Shown here piece after piece: positions 32,918 to 41,172 of a stretch of DNA of 53,938 nt. Under the pieces are notes generated by a model. The model did not search any database. It saw nothing but the letters and a program-made list of their open reading frames with translations, and was not told where the DNA came from. The DNA comes from BP-133 sp040756995 (GTDB lineage Bacteria; Actinomycetota; Acidimicrobiia; IMCC26256; BP-133), in the NCBI GenBank assembly GCA_040756995.1, contig JBFLYK010000042.1, positions 1-53,938 of the forward strand. Reading direction: 5' to 3'. Both the position numbers and the translations under genes were made by a program. Numbering within the stretch: the first letter of the stretch is position 1; each line of letters starts with the position of its first letter.

Positions 32918-33517
32918 ATGGGAGAGACCATCGCCTTCGGATCCCGGCGCGGCTATCTCAGCTGCCCCGAGATGGGAGCCGGCCCGCCGGTGATCGTGAT
33001 TCCGGACGGGCCCGGCGTGGCTGACCACATCCAGACGCTGTGCGACCGGTTCGCCGCCGAAGGCTTCACGGCGCTGGCCCCTGACCTGCAGGACGGCCGG
33101 ACCGCCGAAGACCTCGCCGCCGCCATCGAATTCCTCAAACCCCACCCCGCCGTGCGGGGCCAGGGCATCGGCGTCGTCGGATTCCTGCTCGGAGCCGGCC
33201 TGGCGCTGTGGCTGGCCACCCACCGGCCGGAGGACATCGTCGCCGTCGTCGCCTACTCCGGAACGGTTCCGGTCGGAGCGGAGCAGCCCGACTGGTCGCG
33301 CCTCACCGCCGCCGTCGAGGGCCACTTCGGTGAAGAGGACCCGGCCTGCCCGCCCGACGTGATCGCCGCCTTCGAGGAGGCCCTCGGCGAAGCGGGCGCG
33401 ACCGTCGAGTGCTTCACCTACCCGACGGTCGGAGCCCGGTTCTACGAGGACGACGAGGACGCCGCCCGCCAGGCCTGGATCCGCACCCTCGAGTTCCTCC
33501 GCAAGCACCTCGGTTAG
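32918..33517 (+). CDS. Dienelactone hydrolase-like protein lacking catalytic Cys and His
   Basis: 199 residues from ATG 32918; TAACCC lies seven bases before and no ribosome site is seen. The alpha/beta-hydrolase core is clear (PPVIVIPDGPGVADHI, ALAPDLQDGRTAED, WIRTLEFLRKHL). In the family the nucleophile elbow is GFCxGG; here it is VVGFLLGAGLAL, with Leu for Cys. The Asp region EEDPACPP is kept. The catalytic His, normally in GHAF, is Arg in YPTVGARFYEDD. With two triad residues gone, normal hydrolysis is unlikely, so a binding or regulatory role, or new chemistry, is possible. Confidence 0.85.
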   Translation: MGETIAFGSRRGYLSCPEMGAGPPVIVIPDGPGVADHIQTLCDRFAAEGFTALAPDLQDGRTAEDLAAAIEFLKPHPAVRGQGIGVVGFLLGAGLALWLATHRPEDIVAVVAYSGTVPVGAEQPDWSRLTAAVEGHFGEEDPACPPDVIAAFEEALGEAGATVECFTYPTVGARFYEDDEDAARQAWIRTLEFLRKHLG

Positions 33518-33541
33518 CCGCCGGGCGGCGCCTCACCCCGA

Positions 33542-33562
33542 GATCCCCCCGGAGGGGGGATC
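33542..33562. terminator. Hairpin after the hydrolase-like gene
   Basis: GATCCCCCC and GGGGGGATC form a perfect 9-bp stem with loop GGA, 25 bases after the stop and just before the mch promoter. No T-run follows. Confidence 0.55.
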
Positions 33563-33583
33563 GGCACTCCGGTCCAACGGCCG

Positions 33584-33589
33584 TACCGT
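33584..33589 (+). promoter_or_regulatory. -10 hexamer for mch
   Basis: TACCGT, six bases before ATG 33596, with no ribosome site: leaderless pattern. It would drive mch and mct together. Confidence 0.5.
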
Positions 33590-33595
33590 CGCCCG

Positions 33596-34618
33596 ATGAC
33601 GACGGCGCGCCAGATCATCGGAGGCCCCTGGTTCGAAGATTTCAAGCCGGGCCAGGTGTTCGACGACGCCCCGGCCGTGACGCTGACGGACGGGCTGGCG
33701 ACCCTCCACCAGTCCCTGTCCGGCGACCGGCTCCGCCTGCCGCTCGATCATGAGCTCTGCCGCTGGGTCACCGGCCGGTCGCGGCCGCTGGCCCATCCGA
33801 CCCTCGTCTGCCACGTGGCCATCGGCCAGACCACCACCGCCTCCCAGCGGGTCAAGGGCAACCTCTTCTACCGGGGCCTGCAGCTCCTGCGGCCCGTCCA
33901 CATCGGCGACACGCTGACCACCCGGGCCGAGGTCGTCGCCCTGCGGCAGAACAAGCCGAAGCCCGGCCGGCCGGCCACCGGCCTGGTGGCGTTGCGGGTT
34001 CGGGTCGAGAACCAGCGCAACAAGCCGGTGCTCGACTTCTGGCGCTGCCCGATGATCCCGCTGCGCGACCCCGGCGGCGAGACCGGCCACGCCGACTCCT
34101 TCGACGACATCCCGGCCGACCTCGACCTGGACCGCCTGGCGGCCCGGGTGCCGTGGGGTTGGAGATTGGGAACCTTCAAGGAGCGGGTCGGATGGGGCGG
34201 CGTCCACTTCGGCGACCTCGTCCCGGGCACGACGTTCGAGATCGCCGGCCGCGACACGGTGACCGGCGCCACGGAACTGGCCCGGGCCACGCTGAACCTG
34301 GCCTCGACGCACACCGATCCCGCCGCCGGACCCTACGGGCGGCGCCTGGTCTACGGCGGCCACACCATCTCGCTGGCCGGCGCCGCCACCACCCGGGCCC
34401 TCCCCAACCTCGTGACCATTCTCGGCTGGCGGAGCTGTGATCACACCGGTCCGGTGTTCGAGGGCGACGTCCTTCGCAGCGAGGTGACCGTCGAGGCCGT
34501 CCATCCGCTGGCGCAGGGGGGGATGGTCGATCTCCACGCCGTCGTCTTCGCCGACCACGGCGACGGCAACGCGGAACAGCCGGTCCTCGACTGGCGGTTC
34601 GTTGGGCTCATGGCCTGA
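33596..34618 (+). CDS. mch: Mesaconyl-C1-CoA hydratase-like, double MaoC hot-dog
   Basis: 340 residues, the size of beta-methylmalyl-CoA dehydratase/mesaconyl-C1-CoA hydratase from Chloroflexus and Rhodobacter. Two MaoC-like halves are seen: WFEDFKPGQVFDDAPAV, GDTLTTRAEVVALRQNKPK, then WGGVHFGDLVPGTTFEI, and FGRRLIYGGH-type sequence here YGRRLVYGGHTISLAG with FEGDVLRSEVTVEAVHP. The enzyme interconverts mesaconyl-C1-CoA and beta-methylmalyl-CoA. I recall the second-half motif from Chloroflexus Mch but could not align it by computer. The mct homologue starts 16 bases downstream in the same operon, which strongly supports the assignment. Confidence 0.75.
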   Translation: MTTARQIIGGPWFEDFKPGQVFDDAPAVTLTDGLATLHQSLSGDRLRLPLDHELCRWVTGRSRPLAHPTLVCHVAIGQTTTASQRVKGNLFYRGLQLLRPVHIGDTLTTRAEVVALRQNKPKPGRPATGLVALRVRVENQRNKPVLDFWRCPMIPLRDPGGETGHADSFDDIPADLDLDRLAARVPWGWRLGTFKERVGWGGVHFGDLVPGTTFEIAGRDTVTGATELARATLNLASTHTDPAAGPYGRRLVYGGHTISLAGAATTRALPNLVTILGWRSCDHTGPVFEGDVLRSEVTVEAVHPLAQGGMVDLHAVVFADHGDGNAEQPVLDWRFVGLMA

Positions 34619-34634
34619 GAAGGGAGGGGCAGCG

Positions 34635-35855
34635 GTGGACGGGATCCTGAGCGGCCTGCGGGTGATCGAGGGCTCAGCCTTCGTGGCTGCACCCCTCGGC
34701 GGGATGACGCTGGCCCAGCTCGGCGCCGACGTGATCCGCTTCGACCCGATCGGCGGCGGGCTCGACGCCCGGCGATGGCCGATCACCGCCGACGGACAGA
34801 GCCTGTTCTGGGCGGGGATGAACAAAGGGAAACGGTCGGTGGCCGTCGACCTCCGCTCGGCCCGAGGTCGGGAACTGCTGGTCGATCTGATCACCGCGCC
34901 GGGCGACGAGGCCGGCCTGTTCCTGACCAACTTCCCCGCCGCCGGCTGGCTGGACTACGGCCGGCTGGCGCAGCGCCGCTCCGATCTGGTGATGGTCAAC
35001 ATCCTCGGGAACCACGACGGCTCGAGCGCGGTCGACTACACCGTGAACCCGGCCACCGGCTTTCCGTGGGCCACCGGGCCGACCAACCTCGGCGTTCCCT
35101 TCAACCACCTGCTCCCCGCCTGGGACGCCATCACCGGCACGCTGGCCGCCACCGGGCTGCTGGCCGCCGAGCGGCACCGCCGCCGGAGCGGCGCCGGGCA
35201 GCTGGTGCGCCTGGCCCTGTCCGACGTGGCCTTCGCCATGGTCGGCCACCTGGGCAAGATCGCCGAGGTGCAGATCAACAAGAGCGAACGGCCGAAGTAC
35301 GGCAACTATCTCTACGGCGCCTTCGGGCGGGACTTCGCCACCCGGGAAGGCCAACGGATCATGGTCGTGGGCCTCACCAGCCGCCAGTGGCAGAACCTCG
35401 TGGAGGCCACGGAAATCCACGACGCCTGCGCCCAGATCGAGAAGCTGCTCGACGTCGACCTGTCGGACGAGGGTGACCGGTTCGCCGCCCGGGAGGTGAT
35501 CGGCGCCGTCCTCAAGCCGTGGATCATCAGCCGGACGCTGGCCGAGGTGGCCGAGATCTTCGACGCCCACGACGTCTGCTGGGGGCCGTACCAGACGTTC
35601 ACCCAGCTGGTCGAGAGCGACCCCCGCTGCTCGCCGGAGAACCCGATGTTCGACCTCGTCGAGCAGCCCGGCATCGGCACCTACCTCATGCCCGGATCGC
35701 CGCTGGCCTTCGGGGCCTGCGACCGCCTGCCGCCCCGCCCGGCGCCGCGGCTCGGCGAGCACACCGACGAGGTCCTGAGCGGGATCCTGGGCCTGTCCGA
35801 CGCCGCCATCGGCCGTCTCCACGACGACGGCGTGGTGGCCGGGCCGGCCTGCTGA
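34635..35855 (+). CDS. mct: Mesaconyl-CoA C1-C4 CoA transferase-like (family III)
   Basis: 406 residues from GTG 34635 preceded by GGGAGGGG. Family III CoA transferase features are clear: VIEGSAFVAAPLGGMTLAQL, LGADVIRFDPIGGGLDARRW, NKGKRSVAVDLRSARGREL, and late MFDLVEQPGIGTYLMPGSPL and PAPRLGEHTDEVL. The opening and the FDPIGGGLD stretch match what I remember of 2-methylfumaryl-CoA isomerase (Mct) of the 3-hydroxypropionate bi-cycle, which moves CoA within mesaconate from C1 to C4. It sits directly after mch. A generic formyl-CoA/crotonobetainyl-CoA-type transferase remains the alternative. Confidence 0.75.
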   Translation: MDGILSGLRVIEGSAFVAAPLGGMTLAQLGADVIRFDPIGGGLDARRWPITADGQSLFWAGMNKGKRSVAVDLRSARGRELLVDLITAPGDEAGLFLTNFPAAGWLDYGRLAQRRSDLVMVNILGNHDGSSAVDYTVNPATGFPWATGPTNLGVPFNHLLPAWDAITGTLAATGLLAAERHRRRSGAGQLVRLALSDVAFAMVGHLGKIAEVQINKSERPKYGNYLYGAFGRDFATREGQRIMVVGLTSRQWQNLVEATEIHDACAQIEKLLDVDLSDEGDRFAAREVIGAVLKPWIISRTLAEVAEIFDAHDVCWGPYQTFTQLVESDPRCSPENPMFDLVEQPGIGTYLMPGSPLAFGACDRLPPRPAPRLGEHTDEVLSGILGLSDAAIGRLHDDGVVAGPAC

Positions 35856-35870
35856 GCCGGAACTGGCGTC

Positions 35871-36680
35871 TCAGCCCATTCCGAGCTGGCGGAGCATCGT
35901 CGGGGGCATCGAGGTCGGCGGTTCGCCGGCGGCCAGCATGGCGGCCCGTTCGATGTTGATCTCGTCGCGTTCCCGTTCGATCCAGCTGTCCCAGGGGCCG
36001 GGCGGGATCGAGCCGGCCACACAGGCCGACAGGTAGTCGTGCAGCGCCTCGACGTCGGACGCCGCGCCGACCGGGCCGTGGCCGGGGACGATCGTGCCGG
36101 CCAGGTCGGGCAGGAGCTCGAGGACCTGGACCCAGGCCGCCGGGTCGCCCTGGAAGGCCAGCGGCGTCACGCCGAAGAAGCAGACGTCGCCGGCGAAGAG
36201 GATGTCGTCGTCGACGAGCACCATCAGGTCGCCGGCGGTGTGGCCGGTGGCGGGGATGAGCTCCATGCGGGTGCCGATGGGCGCGCCGTCCGTCACCTCG
36301 TGGGTGACCGGCCGGGTGCCGAGCTCGGCCAGGTCGTCGAACTCCCCGGCGAAGGCGGGCATGAACGCCTTGTAGGCCTCGGTCATCAGCGGCTGATCGA
36401 GGAGGGCGCTGGTGGCCGGTGTGCCGAGGACCGAGGCCATCGGAAACGCCTTCGTGCCGCCGACGTGGTCGATGTGGGCATGGGTCAGCACCACCCGCCG
36501 CACCGGCTGGCCCAGCTCCGCCACCGCCGCCGCGAACGGCTCCCACTGTGACCGCACCATCAGGCAGTCGATGACGGTCAGCCCGTCGTCATCGGCCACC
36601 ACCCCGGCATTGCTGATTCCCGAGCCGCCTCCGGGTTGCAGCCAGGCCCAGACGCCGTCACCCAGTTTGTCGAGATCCAC
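35871..36680 (-). CDS. Metallo-beta-lactamase-fold hydrolase
   Basis: 269 residues from ATG 36680. The metal motif is THAHIDHVGG (HxHxDH), followed by PATGHTAGD, LFAGDVCFFG and VPGHGPVG, giving a complete set of zinc ligands. Close types include hydrolases of thioesters, lactones and quinoprotein-linked proteins; no specific substrate can be named. Its start overlaps the end of the DUF1918 gene by 23 bases, so the two are translated from one message. It converges on mct with a 15-base gap that holds AACTGGCGT (35861-35869), a half arm of the dispersed palindrome. Confidence 0.88.
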   Translation of the reverse strand: MDLDKLGDGVWAWLQPGGGSGISNAGVVADDDGLTVIDCLMVRSQWEPFAAAVAELGQPVRRVVLTHAHIDHVGGTKAFPMASVLGTPATSALLDQPLMTEAYKAFMPAFAGEFDDLAELGTRPVTHEVTDGAPIGTRMELIPATGHTAGDLMVLVDDDILFAGDVCFFGVTPLAFQGDPAAWVQVLELLPDLAGTIVPGHGPVGAASDVEALHDYLSACVAGSIPPGPWDSWIERERDEINIERAAMLAAGEPPTSMPPTMLRQLGMG

Positions 36681-36855
36681 GACGCCTCGTGGGAACGACC
36701 CGCATGGAGCCGGCGGCGGGGATGAACGACGTCTCCCGCCCGTCGTCCCAGCGCACCTGCACCAGCGGCCCGTTGATTCCCGTCACCACCCCGGACTTCG
36801 GCGGGGTCCCGACCTTCTCGGATTCGACTTCGATACGAGCACCGACGTCGACCAT
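36658..36855 (-). CDS. DUF1918 protein
   Basis: 65 residues from ATG 36855 with AAGGAGG upstream. It reads as a small SH3-like barrel: GARIEVESEKVGTPPKSGVV, VQVRWDDGRETSFIPAAG, and a basic tail. DUF1918 proteins are widespread in actinobacteria with no known function. It overlaps the downstream MBL hydrolase gene by 23 bases. Confidence 0.85.
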   Translation of the reverse strand: MVDVGARIEVESEKVGTPPKSGVVTGINGPLVQVRWDDGRETSFIPAAGSMRVVPTRRRGSRQTG

Positions 36856-36880
36856 TGCTCCTCCTTGCAGACGGGGCCCA

Positions 36881-38122
36881 TCATGCTACGCGCTCGGGAA
36901 GGAAACCGATCGCCACGGCCCGGGCGGTGAGGCCCTGGAGGACGGGAAACCGTTGCAGCGCCCGGAACAGGAGCGGAACGGGCAGCGGCCGGTCCGACTG
37001 CAGCACCCGGGCCAAGATGCCCCGGCCCAGGACCCGCTGCAGCCCCTGGGTGGCCACGGTCGGGAACTGGCGGCGGGCCTGCACCCGGGCCAGGTGCCGC
37101 TCCAGCGACCACGTCCCCGCTAGGACGCCGCCGATCGCCTCGGCGTCGCGGACCTCGAGGAGGGGCTTGGCCAGAATGCGGGCGGCGGCCACGGCGTCCT
37201 GCACCGCGAGGTTGACGCCCACGCCGCCCATGGGGGACATGGCGTGGGCGGCGTCGCCGATGAGGAGGAAGCCCCGACCGTGCCAGCGCCGGAGGCGGTC
37301 GATGACGACGGTGAGCATGTGGACGTCGTCCCACGACTTCAGGGCGTCGGCCCGCCCGGCCAGCGCCGGCGCCAGCGTCGCCACGGTGGCGACCAGCCGG
37401 TCGAGGCCGGCGGCCCGCACCCGCTCGTATCCGCCTTTGGGAATCACGTAGGCGACCTGGAAGTAGTCACCGCGGTCGATGAGCACCAGCGCCACGCCGG
37501 CTCCCACGACGAAGGTCAGTCCGTCGGGGTCCGTCGTCTCCCGGGGAAGCCTGAACCACAGGACGTCCATCGGCGCGCCGAAGGTCCGGGACCGCAGCCC
37601 GAGGAGGCGGCGCACGTCGGAGTGCCGTCCGTCGCAGGCCACGGTCAGGCGGGCCCGCACCTCGACCCGCCCGTCCGGCCCGGCGGCCGCCACGCCGACC
37701 ACGCGGCCGCCGTCCCGGAGCAGCCCGTCCACCTCGGTGGAGCGCAGCAGCGTGAAACCCGGATGCCCCTGCGCCTTCCCGGCCAGGAAGTCGAGGAAGT
37801 CCCATTGCGGCATGAGGGCGATGTATTGGTGGCGGCCCGGCAGACGGGTGCAGTCGGCCACGGCGTAGGTCCGGCCGCCGAACACGCCGGAGAGGCGGCG
37901 GATCTTCTGGTGGGGGAGCCGGAGGAACTCGTCGCCCCAGCCCAGTTCGTCCATCAGGTCGAGGGTCGAGGCGTGAATCGTGTCGCCCCGGAAGTCCCGC
38001 AGGAAGTCGGCGTGCTTCTCCAGCACCGTGACCGACAGGCCGGCCCGGAGCAGCAGCACCGCCAGCATCATCCCGGCGGGACCGCCACCGACGACGCACA
38101 CATCAGCGTCGTGCGACTCCAC
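36881..38122 (-). CDS. FAD-dependent monooxygenase (PHBH-type)
   Basis: 413 residues from GTG 38122. The three family fingerprints are present: the dinucleotide site VVGGGPAGMMLAVLLLRAG near the N-terminus, the DG motif TVACDGRHSDVRRLLG, and the GD motif GFLLIGDAAHAMSPMGGVG. Such enzymes hydroxylate aromatic or polyketide-like substrates with NAD(P)H and oxygen. The substrate is not evident. It is divergent from mcl with about 40 bases between starts. A TAGCAA lies six bases before the GTG. Confidence 0.9.
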   Translation of the reverse strand: MESHDADVCVVGGGPAGMMLAVLLLRAGLSVTVLEKHADFLRDFRGDTIHASTLDLMDELGWGDEFLRLPHQKIRRLSGVFGGRTYAVADCTRLPGRHQYIALMPQWDFLDFLAGKAQGHPGFTLLRSTEVDGLLRDGGRVVGVAAAGPDGRVEVRARLTVACDGRHSDVRRLLGLRSRTFGAPMDVLWFRLPRETTDPDGLTFVVGAGVALVLIDRGDYFQVAYVIPKGGYERVRAAGLDRLVATVATLAPALAGRADALKSWDDVHMLTVVIDRLRRWHGRGFLLIGDAAHAMSPMGGVGVNLAVQDAVAAARILAKPLLEVRDAEAIGGVLAGTWSLERHLARVQARRQFPTVATQGLQRVLGRGILARVLQSDRPLPVPLLFRALQRFPVLQGLTARAVAIGFLPERVA

Positions 38123-38149
38123 GATGTATTGCTAGCGCAGTGCGCTGAG

Positions 38150-38155
38150 TACCCT
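38150..38155 (+). promoter_or_regulatory. -10 hexamer for mcl
   Basis: TACCCT, seven bases before ATG 38163 without a ribosome site. A possible -35 TTGCTA (38129-38134) is 15 bases upstream. Confidence 0.5.
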
Positions 38156-38162
38156 CGCATCC

Positions 38163-39101
38163 ATGTCTGAACGCAGCCGGAACCTGCCCCGTCGCTCCTG
38201 CCTGGCCGTCCCCGCCTCCAGCGAGAAGATGCTGACGAAGGCCCAGGGTCTGGCCGCCGACATGGTCTTCCTCGACCTCGAGGACTCCGTCGCACCGCTC
38301 GAGAAGGAGGCGGCCCGGGAGAACGCCGTCAAGGCGATCAACGAAGGCGACTGGGGCGACAAGGTCCTCTGCGTCCGGGTCAACGCCTGGGACACCAAGT
38401 GGACCTACCGCGATGTGATCTACGTCGTCGAGAACGCCTCCGAGCGGCTCGACGAGATCATGCTGCCCAAGGTGCAGAGCGCGGCCGAGGTCAAGGCCCT
38501 CGACCTGCTGCTCACGCAGATCGAGCTGACCACCGGCCGCCAGGCCAAGGTCGGCATCGAGGCCCAGATCGAGACCACCCGGGGCCTCATCAACGTCGAG
38601 GAGATCTGCGCCGCCTCACCCCGGCTGGAGACGATCATCTTCGGCCCGGCCGACTTCGCCGCCTCGATGGAGATGCCCGTCCTCACCGGCGGCGTGCAGA
38701 TCCCCGAGTACCCCGGCGACCACTTCCACTACGTGTTCTCCAAGATCCTCATGGCCGGACGGGCCAACGGCCTGCAGGTCATCGACGGGCCCTACCTCCG
38801 CATCCGCGACACCGACGGGTTCCGCGACTTCGCCATGCGCACCCGCACCCTCGGCTACGACGGCAAGTGGGTCCTCCACCCCGACCAGGTCACGGTGTGC
38901 AACGAGGTGTTCACCCCGACCCAGGAGCAGTTCGACCGGGCGTGGGACATCCTCGACGCCTACCGCAAGGCCACCGAAGGCGACCGCCTGGGCGCCGTCA
39001 TGTTCGGCGACGAGATGATCGACGAGGCCAGCCGCAAGATGGCCACGAAGTTCGTCACCCGGGGCGAGCGGGCCGGGATGACGCGCACTCCCAAGGAGTA
39101 G
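38163..39101 (+). CDS. mcl: L-malyl-CoA/beta-methylmalyl-CoA lyase-like (HpcH/HpaI, CitE-like)
   Basis: 312 residues from ATG 38163. The TIM-barrel aldolase family is shown by RSCLAVPASSEKMLTKAQG, MVFLDLEDSVAPLEK, VRVNAWDTKWTYRDV, IMLPKVQSAAEV, the Mg-binding Glu in GIEAQIETTRG and Asp in FGPADFAASMEM, and KWVLHPDQVTVCNEVFTPT. The full length and the DFAASM and WVLHPDQ stretches fit malyl-CoA/beta-methylmalyl-CoA lyases better than citrate lyase beta. It would split beta-methylmalyl-CoA to glyoxylate and propionyl-CoA, or run in reverse. A strong hairpin ends the transcript. Confidence 0.82.
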   Translation: MSERSRNLPRRSCLAVPASSEKMLTKAQGLAADMVFLDLEDSVAPLEKEAARENAVKAINEGDWGDKVLCVRVNAWDTKWTYRDVIYVVENASERLDEIMLPKVQSAAEVKALDLLLTQIELTTGRQAKVGIEAQIETTRGLINVEEICAASPRLETIIFGPADFAASMEMPVLTGGVQIPEYPGDHFHYVFSKILMAGRANGLQVIDGPYLRIRDTDGFRDFAMRTRTLGYDGKWVLHPDQVTVCNEVFTPTQEQFDRAWDILDAYRKATEGDRLGAVMFGDEMIDEASRKMATKFVTRGERAGMTRTPKE

Positions 39102-39121
39102 CCCGACCCCGGAGTCCGGCC

Positions 39122-39152
39122 GACGCCGCCACGCCCGCGCCGTGGCGGCGTC
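39122..39152 (+). terminator. Strong hairpin terminator after mcl
   Basis: GACGCCGCCACG and CGTGGCGGCGTC form a perfect 12-bp stem with a 7-base loop, 20 bases after the mcl stop. A short TTC follows; no long T-run. Confidence 0.7.
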
Positions 39153-39334
39153 TTCGCGCGCCCCGATTGTTCGTAAGTCTGTAACCGCACACTGACATTG
39201 AAGGTATTTCGGTTACCTCTTTTGGCCTTGAAATGTGACCATCGGTGAGGTCATAGTTTCCCGAGTTATTTGAACGAAGCACTGATGTAGCTGTTTTCTA
39301 ACGCAGCCTTCGTGGCAGACGGGAAGCGAGAACG

Positions 39335-39946
39335 GTGACCAGCGCGGAGATGGTGCCCGTTGAGGCTCTGCACGAGATCGATCTGACCGACCACGCGTCG
39401 CCGGTCGTTCCCCGGCAGTGGGGTTCGCCGGCGATCATCCAGGTCGGCATCGTCGATGAGCACGAGATGTTCGCCCTGGGGCTACGCACGTGCCTCGCCG
39501 GCAGCCCACTGGTGAAGGTTTCGCCGGTCGTTGACGACGACGTCGATGTGGTCATCGTCTCGCCCCGGATGGCCGAGGAACGGCGCTTCACGTGCCCCCT
39601 GGTCATCTGCGGCGATCCGCCCAGCCGGTTGGCACCGGGCAACGAGGTCATGGCCGTGCTCGGCCGGGCCACGCTGACCGCCGACCAGTTGCTGGCCAGC
39701 ATCCACGCCGCGGCGGCCGGCCTGCGGGTCATGAGCAGCGACACCGAGGCGACACCCCGGCTGGCCAGCCGGGGCCTCGAGGTGCTGGCCCTGTTGGCGG
39801 CCGGCGCCGACACCAAGGAGATCGCCGAGCAACTCGGCTATTCCGATCGCACCATCAAGAGCGTGATCCGCGACGTGCAGGTCAGCCTGGGAGCCAAGAA
39901 CCGGGTGCAGGCCGTGGCGGAAGGCATTCGGCAGGGCCTTATCTGA
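39335..39946 (+). CDS. NarL/LuxR-type regulator with degenerate receiver
   Basis: 203 residues from GTG 39335. The N-terminal receiver-like part (QVGIVDEHEMFALGLRTCL) has one acidic pair residue but reads VVIVSPRM where the phospho-Asp should be, so it cannot be phosphorylated normally. The LuxR HTH is intact: LASRGLEVLALLAAGADTKEI, AEQLGYSDRTIKSVIRDVQ and GAKNRVQAVAEG. It probably binds DNA constitutively or responds to a small molecule or partner protein. The gene has a 230-base AT-rich upstream region and is the first of several atypical receivers on this strand. Confidence 0.85.
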   Translation: MTSAEMVPVEALHEIDLTDHASPVVPRQWGSPAIIQVGIVDEHEMFALGLRTCLAGSPLVKVSPVVDDDVDVVIVSPRMAEERRFTCPLVICGDPPSRLAPGNEVMAVLGRATLTADQLLASIHAAAAGLRVMSSDTEATPRLASRGLEVLALLAAGADTKEIAEQLGYSDRTIKSVIRDVQVSLGAKNRVQAVAEGIRQGLI

Positions 39947-39973
39947 TCTGAATCTGACGTCGTCGACCCGTTG

Positions 39974-40003
39974 ATTTCCCGACTGGGTGCCCGGTCGGGA
40001 AAT
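39974..40003. terminator. Hairpin between the two LuxR-type regulators
   Basis: ATTTCCCGAC and GTCGGGAAAT form a perfect 10-bp stem with a 10-base loop, 27 bases after the first regulator stop. Confidence 0.6.
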
Positions 40004-40133
40004 GGCGCGTCCCGGGCGGGGAATGCCGCCGTCACGGTGAGGGACGGGCGATGAGCGGTCGGGTACCCCGATGCGCAGGGGCTACGTCCGAAAGTCGGTC
40101 CGAAGGCATCTAGGCCCTCGACCGGCCCGCTAT

Positions 40134-40139
40134 TTGAAT
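40134..40139 (+). promoter_or_regulatory. -10-like hexamer for the second regulator
   Basis: TTGAAT, seven bases before GTG 40147, in the leader-free arrangement though it departs from TANNNT. Confidence 0.3.
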
Positions 40140-40146
40140 TCGGACC

Positions 40147-40761
40147 GTGACCGAAGAACGCCCGCTGCGCATCTGGATCGATGACCACAACCCGATCTTC
40201 CGGTTGGGTCTGGGGGCCTGTCTCGAGCCGCCCTTCCTGCTGGCCGGCGAGAGCGCCCACTTCTCCCCGCAACCCGACCTGACGAGGACCGACATCCTCG
40301 TGTTCGAGCTCGACCAGGCCGGCCTCCCCAACGCCCTGCGCCTGGCGCGGGATTCGAGCCTGCTGCTGGTGGCCATCGCCAGCAATGTCGAAGACGAATT
40401 GCTGGTCGAGGCCATCGAGGCCGGCGTCACCGGCGCCATGCTGCGCGGCGACGCCAACCCCAACACGTTCCTCCACACGTTGCGCTCAGCAGCCGCCGGC
40501 AACGGCTCTCTGCCGACGGCGGTACTCGGCCGTCTGCTGTCCCGGCCCCGGTCGGGCATGCGCGGTGCAGGCGATCTCACCGACCGGGAGCTCGGCGTGC
40601 TGCGCCTGCTGTCGAAGGGTGAGAGCACCCGCCAGATCGCCGAGGATCTCTGCTACTCGGAGAAGACCGTCAAGAACATCGTGCACGACGTGCTCGTGCG
40701 GATGAACTGCCGCAACCGGGCCCAGGCCGTGGCCTTGGCCACGAGGCGGGGGCTGATCTGA
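40147..40761 (+). CDS. NarL/LuxR-type regulator with Asp-to-Glu receiver
   Basis: 204 residues from GTG 40147. The receiver keeps the acidic pair (IWIDDHNPIFRLGLGACL), but the phospho-acceptor position reads ILVFELDQ, Glu in place of Asp, a natural phosphomimic; the conserved Lys is Arg (GAMLRGDANP). The HTH is standard: LTDRELGVLRLLSKGESTRQI, AEDLCYSEKTVKNIVHDVL and NCRNRAQAVALATRRG. It is expected to be always in an active-like state. Its receiver is closely similar to that of the phytase fusion at 43457 (IWLDDPNPIFRMGLAASL), so the two are paralogues. Confidence 0.87.
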   Translation: MTEERPLRIWIDDHNPIFRLGLGACLEPPFLLAGESAHFSPQPDLTRTDILVFELDQAGLPNALRLARDSSLLLVAIASNVEDELLVEAIEAGVTGAMLRGDANPNTFLHTLRSAAAGNGSLPTAVLGRLLSRPRSGMRGAGDLTDRELGVLRLLSKGESTRQIAEDLCYSEKTVKNIVHDVLVRMNCRNRAQAVALATRRGLI

Positions 40762-40811
40762 ATGTCTGCCCATGACACTCACGGTCGGAGTCCGCCTCGA
40801 GGAGGGCCTCG

Positions 40812-41150
40812 ATGCACCGTGTGCTGATCGGCCAGTTCGGAACCGTGGCCCGGATGGGCTTGCGGGAACTTCTCGACGGTCAGGGCATCGAGGTTGTGGC
40901 GGAGGCCGAGTCGGACGAGCGGATCGTCTCCTGTGTGAGCGAAGTCCGTCCTGATGTCGTCGTCCTCGATCTGGACGACGAGGACTCCCTCGAACGGGCA
41001 TCGGAGATCACCTCCGAGTTCCCGGCCATCAAGGTCATCGCCTGCTCGTGCGAAGAACCTGTCATGCGAGTGTTCCCGCCCTTTCACCACGGCGAGTCGT
41101 ACGCCTCGAAGCTGAGCGCGGCCCTCCTCGCCCTGGCGCTGTCGAGCTAG
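40812..41150 (+). CDS. Stand-alone atypical receiver protein
   Basis: 112 residues from ATG 40812, with GAGGAGGG five bases upstream. It has only a receiver-like domain and no HTH. RVLIGQFGTVARMGLRELL replaces the usual acidic pair with Gly-Gln, yet the phospho-Asp position is kept in VVVLDLDDED. The region after SEFPAIKVIACSCEEPV is shortened. It may be a partner or decoy for the neighbouring regulators. Confidence 0.75.
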   Translation: MHRVLIGQFGTVARMGLRELLDGQGIEVVAEAESDERIVSCVSEVRPDVVVLDLDDEDSLERASEITSEFPAIKVIACSCEEPVMRVFPPFHHGESYASKLSAALLALALSS

Positions 41151-41172
41151 AACGAGAGAAAGGATTCCGCTG

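Noticed and set aside
35861..35869. AACTGGCGT as an eighth palindrome copy
   Set aside because: Only nine bases of the left arm and no right arm. It could be a relic or chance; mentioned in the MBL entry but not listed as a repeat.
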